From: an uncultured Hymenobacter sp.
GTDB lineage: Bacteria; Bacteroidota; Bacteroidia; Cytophagales; Hymenobacteraceae
DNA: 5,700 nt
NCBI GenBank assembly: GCA_937871705.1
Contig: CALMOO010000671.1
Location: forward strand, 2,319-8,018
Direction: 5' to 3'
Part shown: piece by piece, positions 1 through 5,149 of the stretch
Numbering within the stretch: the stretch's first letter is position 1
Layout of the letters: each line of letters starts with the position of its first letter
Program-made: the position numbers and the translations under genes
The notes under the pieces: model-generated
Told to the model about the DNA's origin: nothing
What the model saw: only the letters and a program-made list of their open reading frames with translations
Database searches by the model: none

Positions 1-24
1 AGCCCAGGTAAGTTGTTTGTCCAT
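1..24 (-). CDS. Possible 5' end of a minus-strand gene (partial, 8 codons)
   Basis: An ATG on the minus strand at 24-22 opens a frame reading MDKQLTWA that runs off the left edge. It lies 76 bases downstream of the aroB stop on the same strand, where a next gene would be expected. About 50 bases upstream of it, the minus strand carries CATATTTG (plus positions 72-79), one base from the Bacteroidota -7 consensus TAnnTTTG, but no convincing -33 partner is visible. Eight codons give no clue to function, and a chance ATG is quite possible. Confidence 0.3.
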
Positions 25-100
25 TATGATAAGAGGGCTGCCTTTGGCGAGCGCCTAGGCCCAAGCAGGACCAAATATGTTCACTGAGGTAAAAGCTGCG

Positions 101-1144
101 CTACACCGATTGGTGGTAGTACTGCAGCGACGCTATTATTTCGGCCAAGGTTATGGGCTGGTCAAATACGCCGCGCCCAAGCCCTTGCAGCAGCGTGCAG
201 TTGATGACGTCGGCGCGGTTCTTCTTGTCCTGCACTGCAAAGCCCGCGATGGCTTCGGTTTCGAAGGTGATAAAGTGAATTTTGCCAAAAGCAGCTTTTA
301 CTACCCCCTCTACCTCGACCAGCTCTTGGGAACTCAGCAGCCCGCGCTGCACCGAGAGCCAGCTTTCGCAGATGAGGCCCGCCGCCACGGCTTCGCCGTG
401 GCGCACCTCGCGGCCGGGCTGCAGCAGCAGGTAGCTTTCCAGGGCGTGGCCCACGGTGTGGCCAAAATTGAGCAGCTTGCGCGGCCCAGCTTCGAGCGGG
501 TCCTGGTCCACAATTTGCTGCTTGATGGCCACCGAATGCTCGATGATGGGCGTCCAGTCGGCCACCGTGGCTACGTCGAGGCCGTGCAGCTGCTGAAAAG
601 CGGCCGCGTCGGCAATAAGAGTGTGCTTGATGATTTCGGCGTAGCCCGAGCGCAGCTCGCGCGGCGGCAGCGTGGCCAAAAAAGCAGGGTCGATGAACAC
701 GCCCGCGGGCTCCTGAAATACGCCGATGTGGTTTTTAAAACCCTGAAAATCAACGCCTGTTTTGCCTCCTACCCCGGCATCTACCTGCGCCAGCAGCGTA
801 GTAGGCAGCACCGCGCACGCAATGCCGCGCTTGTAGGTAGCGGCGCAAAACCCGCCCAAATCCGTTACTACCCCCCCGCCCAAGCACACGAGCAGCGCGT
901 GGCGGTCGGCGGCCTGCGTGGTGAGCCACTCCCACACGTGGCCGCAGGTGGCCAGCGTTTTGTACGCTTCGCCGGCCTCGATGGTGAGCAGCTCGTGCGC
1001 TGGCAGCTGCGGCTGCAGCAGGGGGTAGCAATCGCGCGCCGTGTTGGTGTCGGCCAGCACAAACACGCGGCTCGGCGCGTGCTGCCGGATAAAATCGGCG
1101 AGGGCCGGCAAGGCTAGCGGGCCAATAACAGGAGGATTATTCAC
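101..1144 (-). CDS. aroB: 3-dehydroquinate synthase AroB, non-ATG start
   Basis: Cytoplasmic NAD- and divalent-metal-dependent enzyme that converts DAHP to 3-dehydroquinate, step 2 of the shikimate pathway. Counting from the GTG at 1144 (347 residues, close to the usual family length), the family motifs appear in order: GGGVVTD in the NAD site (89-95), TTLLAQVD (114-121), GVGGKTG (123-129), KNHIG (136-140), LPPRELRSGYAE (158-169), LNFGHTVGHALE (224-235) and HGEAVAAGL (248-256). The expected metal ligands Glu169, His232 and His248 are all present. The frame is open back to a stop at 1253-1255 but contains no ATG at all. Possible starts are TTG 1231, TTG 1186, TTG 1150 and GTG 1144. I chose 1144 because the family-like sequence begins there (NNPPVIGPLALPAL), whereas the extra N-terminal stretch is Arg/Ala-rich and unlike the family. 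A weak -7-like TTTCTTTG (plus 1184-1191) lies just upstream. The stop is TAG at 101-103. Function is nearly certain; the start is not. Confidence 0.96.
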   Translation of the reverse strand: MNNPPVIGPLALPALADFIRQHAPSRVFVLADTNTARDCYPLLQPQLPAHELLTIEAGEAYKTLATCGHVWEWLTTQAADRHALLVCLGGGVVTDLGGFCAATYKRGIACAVLPTTLLAQVDAGVGGKTGVDFQGFKNHIGVFQEPAGVFIDPAFLATLPPRELRSGYAEIIKHTLIADAAAFQQLHGLDVATVADWTPIIEHSVAIKQQIVDQDPLEAGPRKLLNFGHTVGHALESYLLLQPGREVRHGEAVAAGLICESWLSVQRGLLSSQELVEVEGVVKAAFGKIHFITFETEAIAGFAVQDKKNRADVINCTLLQGLGRGVFDQPITLAEIIASLQYYHQSV

Positions 1145-1250
1145 AAGCAAGCGGCGGAGCGGTGTTTTTGGGAGAAGCTGGCGCAAAGAAACGGCAGCCG
1201 CCCCAGCAATTTTCCGGCGGCCTGCAACCAAGGCGTTAGTTACCGGCTCT

Positions 1251-1272
1251 GCTTAGCTATATTGCTTAGCTA
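1251..1272. repeat. Short direct repeat GCTTAGCTA x2 upstream of the lipoprotein gene
   Basis: GCTTAGCTA occurs at 1251-1259 and again at 1264-1272, a 13-base period, with TATT between the copies. It lies in the AT-richer gap between divergent aroB and the lipoprotein gene, 22 bases before the lipoprotein ATG. It could be a paired protein-binding site, part of the promoter, or a chance duplication; the sequence does not decide. Confidence 0.35.
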
Positions 1273-1294
1273 CTTTCCCACCGCTGCCCGCCTC

Positions 1295-1759
1295 ATGAAA
1301 AAAGCTACCCTACTGGTTGCTGCCCTTACGTTACTATCGGCTACTGGCTGCCACTCTATCGGTGACGAGGTGCAGCCGCGTCACTACGACGCACTGGCCC
1401 TGGAAACCGGCCACTGGGAATGGGACGCTTCGACGCTGGGCTGGACTGGCAAGCGCACGCCCGCCAGCATGGGCTTCACGCGCCAACTGGTGTTCAGCGC
1501 CGATGGCTACGTACTTATTCAGCACAATGGCAAGCTGAATAAGCAAACCAGCTACCAGCTTTCGATGGGCAACTTATCGAAGTGCAGCACGCAGCAAGTA
1601 CCTATCATTGCGTACAAAACAGATTCGGACGTGCCTAATAACGACCGCAAAACCTACAGCATCAGTAAGACCGATACGGGCCAGCAGCTATCGCTGGTGG
1701 GCGAAGATGCCTGCGTAGATGGCGGCGCCTACGAGACCTACCACTGGGTGGCGGAGTAG
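1295..1759 (+). CDS. Small secreted lipoprotein of unknown function
   Basis: This 154-residue protein begins with a lipoprotein signal peptide: MKK, a hydrophobic stretch (4-14), then SATGC with Cys19 as the predicted lipidation site. The Ala at -3 is acceptable, though Leu is commoner. The mature part is about 136 residues, polar, without further membrane segments. It has a Trp-rich start (GHWEWD, 39-44), TPASMGFTRQLVF (55-67), and two more cysteines (97 and 140) that could form a disulfide after export. The HWEW...TPASxGFTRxLVF pattern recalls small lipocalin-like or beta-rich lipoproteins of Cytophagales, but I cannot assign a family or function. The frame extends upstream to a TTG at 1262; I prefer ATG 1295 because only that places the signal peptide at the N-terminus. 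It is divergent from aroB and convergent with the DAHP synthase gene, so it is probably transcribed alone. Nothing links it to aromatic biosynthesis beyond position. Confidence 0.85.
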   Translation: MKKATLLVAALTLLSATGCHSIGDEVQPRHYDALALETGHWEWDASTLGWTGKRTPASMGFTRQLVFSADGYVLIQHNGKLNKQTSYQLSMGNLSKCSTQQVPIIAYKTDSDVPNNDRKTYSISKTDTGQQLSLVGEDACVDGGAYETYHWVAE

Positions 1760-1794
1760 CGGAAGCCGCCCATTATGGCGAGCCGCCGCTACTC
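1754..1794. terminator. Stem-loop between convergent genes, overlapping the lipoprotein stop codon
   Basis: GAGTAGCGG (1754-1762) pairs perfectly with CCGCTACTC (1786-1794). Inside it, CGCC (1767-1770) pairs with GGCG (1777-1780) around the loop CATTAT, and GC at 1765-1766 can pair with GC at 1782-1783. The TAG stop (1757-1759) sits in the left arm. On the plus strand a pyrimidine run ending in CTTTTA (to 1813) follows 13 bases later; on the minus strand no T-tract follows. It is most likely the lipoprotein terminator and may also serve the convergent DAHP synthase gene, whose stop is 17 bases away. Confidence 0.6.
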
Positions 1795-1810
1795 ACTCCC
1801 TACCCCCCTT

Positions 1811-2941
1811 TTATAGCCCAGGCCCCAGGTAATTTGGCCCGTCAATGGGGCGGCCATTGAGCACCTCGGTTTGCTGGCGAATGCTTTCGATGTGAATGAG
1901 CTTGTAGAGCTCGCCCACAAATTTCTCGTTGATATTCAGTGCTTTGCCCCATTCTGGGCGGGTCTTGAAAATCTCCTGCCAGCGCTCTAGCTGCAGGATT
2001 TTCACGTTGTTCTCCTTTTTGTACTCGGCCAACTCCTGGATGAGGGCCATGCGGCGGGCCAGCATCTCCAGGATTTCGTGGTCGGCGGTGTCCATTTTCT
2101 GGCGCAGCTCCTCGGCCTTGTTGCGGTAGTCGACATTGTCGGAGGAGCGGTAGCGGTACTTCAGCTCGCTCAGAATCTCCTGCAAGCGAGCGGGCGTTAC
2201 CTGCTGAGCGGCGTCGCTGAGGGCGTGGTCGGGGTCGGGGTGCGTCTCGATGATGAGGCCGTCGTAGTCAAGGTCGAGGGCCTTCTGGGCGATGGGCAGC
2301 AGCAAGTCGCGCTTGCCGCCAATGTGGCTGGGGTCGTTGATGAGCGGCAGCTCGGGGTAGCGCGTTTTCAGCTCAATCGGGATGGCCCAGGTAGGCGCAT
2401 TGCGGTAACGCGAGGGCGCAAACGTACTGAACCCCCGGTGGATAGCTGCCAAGTCGGTAATTCCCGCCCGCTCCAGGCGCTCCAGTGCCCCGGCCCACAA
2501 GGCCAGGTCGGGGTTTACGGGGTTTTTCACCATCACTGGCACGCCGGTGCCGGCCAGCGCATCGGCCAGTTCCTGCACCGCAAAGGGGTTGACGGTAGTG
2601 CGGGCCCCAATCCAGAGCACGTCGATGCCGTGCTTAAGCGCATCTTCGACGTGGCGGGGGGTAGCAACTTCGATGGCCATCGGCAGGCCGGTTTCGGCGC
2701 GGGCGGCTTGCAGCCAGGGCAGCGCGGCCGTGCCCATGCCCTCAAAACCGCCGGGCTTGGTGCGCGGCTTCCAGATGCCGGCGCGGTACATATCGGCTTG
2801 GCCGGCGGCCTTGAGGGCGCGGGCCACGGCCAAGACTTGCTCTTCTGATTCGGCCGAGCACGGGCCGGCGATGATAAGGGGTTGGCCCTTAGCGGCCAGC
2901 CGACGGGTGAAGTAGGTGTCGGCGGTAACTGTATTTTCCAT
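1811..2941 (-). CDS. Bifunctional DAHP synthase / chorismate mutase (AroQ type)
   Basis: This 376-residue fusion catalyses entry into the shikimate pathway (PEP + erythrose 4-phosphate to DAHP) and the later chorismate to prephenate step. Residues 1 to about 265 are a type I-beta/KDO8P-synthase-like barrel with AGPCSAES (25-32, Cys28 a likely metal ligand), KPRTKPGGFEG (58-68), MVKNPVNPD (137-145), HRGFST (168-173), INDPSHIGGKRD (201-212, His206) and IIETHPDPDHALSD (230-243, Glu232 and Asp243 expected metal ligands). Residues from about 272 are an all-helical AroQ mutase with RQKMDTADHEILEMLARR (280-297), Lys308, and LQLERWQEIF (316-325). In characterised Bacteroidota fusions of this order, such as that of Prevotella nigrescens, the mutase domain takes part in prephenate feedback control; the same here is inferred. 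ATG 2941 fits the family. An in-frame GTG at 3013 would add 24 unlikely residues. No SD is evident. Stop TAA 1811-1813. Commonly named aroF or aroG by annotators; I leave the symbol blank. Confidence 0.96.
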   Translation of the reverse strand: MENTVTADTYFTRRLAAKGQPLIIAGPCSAESEEQVLAVARALKAAGQADMYRAGIWKPRTKPGGFEGMGTAALPWLQAARAETGLPMAIEVATPRHVEDALKHGIDVLWIGARTTVNPFAVQELADALAGTGVPVMVKNPVNPDLALWAGALERLERAGITDLAAIHRGFSTFAPSRYRNAPTWAIPIELKTRYPELPLINDPSHIGGKRDLLLPIAQKALDLDYDGLIIETHPDPDHALSDAAQQVTPARLQEILSELKYRYRSSDNVDYRNKAEELRQKMDTADHEILEMLARRMALIQELAEYKKENNVKILQLERWQEIFKTRPEWGKALNINEKFVGELYKLIHIESIRQQTEVLNGRPIDGPNYLGPGL

Positions 2942-2992
2942 TAGCAGAATATGGCGCAGGCTCTGGGAGTCTGGGCCTGGGTCGTTCAACGC

Positions 2993-3011
2993 GCGTACTC
3001 CTAGTGTACGC
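2993..3011. promoter_or_regulatory. Inverted repeat GCGTAC-N7-GTACGC upstream of the DAHP synthase gene
   Basis: GCGTAC at 2993-2998 and GTACGC at 3006-3011 are perfect inverted arms around TCCTAGT. The element lies 52 bases upstream of the DAHP synthase ATG, in the divergent gap with proline dehydrogenase. It could be an operator half-site pair or a small hairpin in the DAHP synthase leader. I see no leader peptide rich in aromatic residues, so classical attenuation is not supported. Confidence 0.35.
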
Positions 3012-3016
3012 ACTAC

Positions 3017-3030
3017 TTTATAGCTATAAA
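3017..3030. promoter_or_regulatory. Perfect 14-base AT-rich palindrome in the divergent promoter region
   Basis: TTTATAGCTATAAA reads the same on both strands and is the most AT-rich part of the 190-base gap between the DAHP synthase and proline dehydrogenase genes. On the minus strand it overlaps TACTTTTA (plus 3027-3034), matching five of the six fixed bases of the Bacteroidota -7 element TAnnTTTG, about 85 bases before the DAHP synthase start. No clear -33 element was found. It is probably part of the promoter or operator region; which gene it serves is unknown. Confidence 0.4.
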
Positions 3031-3131
3031 AGTAACTCTTCTACGCCGAACCCGGTTTTCGAGGGCAACGTTACCTTCGTAGCGGCTTCCGCATTTTTCT
3101 ACCCGCCCTACTTACTGTTCTGCTTCGTTTT

Positions 3132-4340
3132 ATGGCTTCTTCTACTGCCGTACCCGCGCCGCCCGTGGCGCCTATCTCGTTTGAAGATACCCGCATTGCC
3201 TTCGAGGCCAAGTCCGATATGGAACTGCGCAAGATGTATGCCCTCTTCGCCGCGATGAACAACGGCAGCCTGGTTAAAACCGGTAGCGGGCTCATGAAAA
3301 CGGCTTTGCGGCTGGGCCTGCCCGGCACGAAGTTTCTGATTAAGAAGTCGATATTTCAGCAGTTTTGCGGCGGCGAAACTATCGCGGAGTGTAAGCCCGT
3401 CATTGCCGAGCTGGGCCGCTACCACATTGGCACCATCCTCGACTACTCGGTCGAAGGCACCGGCAACGACCAGAGCTTCGACTGCACCCGCGACGAGATA
3501 CTGGCCACCATTGCGCTGGCGGCTACTACCCCCCACATTCCGTTCTCGGTGTTTAAAGTAACAGGCCTAATGCCCACCGTACTGCTTGAAAAAACGCAGG
3601 CTGGCACCAAGCTTACCGAGGCCGAGCAGGCGGCTTTCGACCGCGGCAAGCAGCGGCTCGATGCCCTGTGCGCCCGCGCCCACCAGCACACCGTGCGCCT
3701 GTTTGTGGATGCCGAGGAAAGCTGGTTTCAGCAAACCATCGACGACCTGGCCGAGGACATGATGCGCCGCTACAACCAGGAAAAGGCCATTGTTTGGAAC
3801 ACTTACCAACTGTATCGCCACGACCGGCTAGAGGCGCTGCAAGCGGCACACGAGCGCGCCACTCAGGGCAATTACTACTTGGGCGTGAAGCTGGTACGCG
3901 GCGCCTACATGGAGAAAGAAGCCCGCACTGCCCAGCAGCGCGGCTACCAAAACCCCATCAACCCAACCAAGCAGGCCACCGACGACTTGTACAATGAGTC
4001 GCTGCGCTACTGTGTGCAGCACGTAGCCCGCATCAGCCTGTGCGCGGGCACCCACAACGAGGCCAGCTCGCTGCTGCTCACGCAGCTGATGCAGCAAGCC
4101 GGCCTACCCCCCCACGATGAGCGGGTGTGGTTTGCCCAGCTTTATGGCATGAGCGACAACCTGAGCTACAACCTGGCCCACGCCGGCTACCACACTGCCA
4201 AGTATGTGCCCTACGGCCCTGTGGAAGCCGTGATGCCCTACCTGCTGCGCCGCGCCGACGAAAACACGGCCATTGCCGGCCAAAGCAGCCGTGAGTTTCT
4301 GCTAATTCAAAAAGAGTTACGCCGCCGCCAGGGCCGCTAG
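3132..4340 (+). CDS. Proline dehydrogenase (monofunctional, FAD-dependent)
   Basis: This enzyme oxidises L-proline to 1-pyrroline-5-carboxylate and passes electrons through FAD to the respiratory chain. The 402-residue protein carries only the proline dehydrogenase barrel, with no P5C dehydrogenase domain as in PutA, so a separate dehydrogenase must complete the route to glutamate. Motifs in order: GTILDYSVEG (100-109), FKVTGL (141-146), FVDAEESW (191-198), YNQEKAIVWNTYQLYRHDRL (214-233), GVKLVRGAYMEKE (251-263), NPTKQATDD (277-285), CAGTHNEAS (304-312) and QLYGMSDNLSYNLAHAGY (336-353). KYVPYGPVEAVMPYLLRRADEN (357-378) includes the Tyr-x-x-Arg-Arg pattern (Tyr370, Arg373, Arg374) that binds the substrate carboxylate in characterised family members. 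There is no signal peptide; residues 1-16 are a Pro/Ala/Ser-rich tail. ATG 3132 is the first good start and follows GTTTT, with no SD. It is divergent from the DAHP synthase gene; I infer no metabolic link. Stop TAG 4338-4340. Confidence 0.96.
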   Translation: MASSTAVPAPPVAPISFEDTRIAFEAKSDMELRKMYALFAAMNNGSLVKTGSGLMKTALRLGLPGTKFLIKKSIFQQFCGGETIAECKPVIAELGRYHIGTILDYSVEGTGNDQSFDCTRDEILATIALAATTPHIPFSVFKVTGLMPTVLLEKTQAGTKLTEAEQAAFDRGKQRLDALCARAHQHTVRLFVDAEESWFQQTIDDLAEDMMRRYNQEKAIVWNTYQLYRHDRLEALQAAHERATQGNYYLGVKLVRGAYMEKEARTAQQRGYQNPINPTKQATDDLYNESLRYCVQHVARISLCAGTHNEASSLLLTQLMQQAGLPPHDERVWFAQLYGMSDNLSYNLAHAGYHTAKYVPYGPVEAVMPYLLRRADENTAIAGQSSREFLLIQKELRRRQGR

Positions 4341-4450
4341 CCGCCAAGCTTAATCGAAATTTTTGGCAAGATTCCTGCTTCACAAGGCGGCCAGGTACTT
4401 CCGGGGCACTTGCCTACCCCCTGCTGTGGGCGCGGGCCTCAATCTGGGGC

Positions 4451-4492
4451 CCGTACTTATTACGTACGTTAAGCTAGGTTTTTACGTTATTA
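4451..4492 (+). promoter_or_regulatory. AT-rich island, possible promoter of the small gene at 4559
   Basis: The 218-base gap 4341-4558 has no credible gene. Its AT-rich part includes the palindrome ACGTACGT (4462-4469) and TAGGTTTT (4475-4482), which matches five of the six fixed bases of the Bacteroidota -7 element TAnnTTTG. No good -33 TTTG lies at the usual distance. A weak inverted repeat GCCAA/TTGGC (4343-4347 and 4363-4367) just after the proline dehydrogenase stop is the only terminator-like element there, and it lacks a following T-tract. Confidence 0.22.
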
Positions 4493-4558
4493 GCAGCTTC
4501 CCGTCCATTGTGCTTGCTGGTTTGGCGAGCACAGATTTAAGCGGCTACTTTCCTTCAC

Positions 4559-4939
4559 ATGACTAACCGCCTTCGCCACTATCTCATCCGCTATGCCCGG
4601 CAGCAGGCCGGCAGTGTCAGCTACCTCACGTTGCTTCAGGAGTCAGAGCTGGGGCTCAACCTTGACATCTCGCATGAGAAATCGCGCTTAAATGAAATGC
4701 TGGCCGAAATATCGACTGAGGAGCACGCGGCGGGCCGGCCGCTGCTCAGCTGCCTAGTGCGGGTGCAAGGGTCCAAGGGGCAGGGCGATAATTTTTACAA
4801 GCTGTGCGAGCGTCTTGGCTACGGCGAGTGGCGCAGCTTAAAGCAAGATGAAAATTTTCTTAAGAACTTAATCAAAGAGTGCCGCGCCTTCTGGCTCGAA
4901 GAAGCCAACTATGTGCAATACGCCCTAAAAGAGGCATAA
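4559..4939 (+). CDS. Small protein of unknown function with a GRPLLS signature
   Basis: I do not recognise a characterised function. The 126-residue soluble protein has no signal peptide or membrane segment. Residues 3-30 look like a basic helix followed by YLTLLQESELGL (22-33), which could be a small helical or winged-helix-like unit. Residues 40-58 form a helix ending in EISTEEHAAGRPLLSCLV (50-67), then a glycine-rich turn GSKGQGDNF (71-79) and YKLCERLGYG (80-89). This pattern (acidic helix, GRPLLS or GRPMLS, short strand, Gly-rich turn, F[YF]xLaxxLG) recalls a group of small hypothetical proteins found in diverse bacteria; that resemblance is from memory and has not been tested. The C-terminus (95-126) is helical and rich in Lys, Glu and aromatic residues. 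ATG 4559 is the natural start. The gene stands alone, 218 bases after proline dehydrogenase, and is closed by a strong terminator 43 bases past its TAA stop. Confidence 0.82.
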   Translation: MTNRLRHYLIRYARQQAGSVSYLTLLQESELGLNLDISHEKSRLNEMLAEISTEEHAAGRPLLSCLVRVQGSKGQGDNFYKLCERLGYGEWRSLKQDENFLKNLIKECRAFWLEEANYVQYALKEA

Positions 4940-4982
4940 TGTACCTGTGGCAGGGGGCTTTTGCGCTGCTCCCTACTCCGAT

Positions 4983-5009
4983 AGCCCTGGCTTTGGCCGG
5001 GGCTTTTTT
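4983..5009 (+). terminator. Strong Rho-independent terminator
   Basis: AGCCCTGGC (4983-4991) pairs with GCCGGGGCT (4996-5004) over nine pairs, one of them G-T, around the loop TTTG. Six T residues (5004-5009) follow at once. It ends the transcript of the small gene that stops at 4939. On the minus strand no T-run follows the stem, so it is directional. Confidence 0.9.
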
Positions 5010-5149
5010 GTGCGCTGGCTTGGGCCAGCGGGCCACTTACTGGTTTGTCTAGAGGGGGTAGGCGCAACCTGTGCTTGGCTAGTGCCGTTAAGTTGGCAAA
5101 TAGTCGAGCAATTTGCTTGGCCTTTCTTTCACTCTAAACCACCCACAAG

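Larger units (their letters stand above)
301..5061. repeat. Dispersed octamer CTACCCCC / GGGGGTAG, nine copies
   Basis: CTACCCCC occurs on the plus strand at 301-308, 868-875, 1800-1807, 3526-3533, 4104-4111 and 4414-4421. Its complement GGGGGTAG occurs at 1021-1028, 2657-2664 and 5054-5061. A near copy, CTACCCCG, is at 769-776. Copies lie inside aroB, the DAHP synthase and proline dehydrogenase genes and in three intergenic gaps, so the span given here is only the outer limits. Read in one orientation, the base after the octamer is always C or T. The role is unknown. Confidence 0.6.

Noticed and set aside
35..62. Hairpin GGGC/GCCC with an inner GGC/GCC stem as an aroB terminator
   Set aside because: The stem is imperfect, and on the minus strand it is followed by mixed sequence rather than a T-run; it may equally be in the leader of the next gene.
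77..1117. Long plus-strand open frame antisense to aroB
   Set aside because: It is a shadow of GC-rich aroB codons; the translation has no recognisable motif, while the minus strand shows the full dehydroquinate synthase motif set.
1262..1294. TTG-initiated extension of the lipoprotein
   Set aside because: It would push the signal peptide 11 residues in from the N-terminus; ATG 1295 gives a normal MKK start.
2078..2848. Plus-strand open frame antisense to DAHP synthase/chorismate mutase
   Set aside because: It lies wholly inside a gene with complete catalytic motifs on the other strand; its translation is Gly/Val/Gln-rich with no domain signal.
2942..3013. N-terminal extension of DAHP synthase from GTG 3013
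   Set aside because: It would add 24 residues unlike the family and run across the inverted repeat at 2993-3011; ATG 2941 gives the expected N-terminus.
3108..3536. Minus-strand open frame antisense to the start of proline dehydrogenase
   Set aside because: No family motif, and it overlaps clearly coding sequence on the plus strand.
4363..4566. Small plus-strand frame between proline dehydrogenase and the GRPLLS gene
   Set aside because: It starts at TTG, shows no motif, overlaps the next gene's start and covers the AT-rich promoter-like island.
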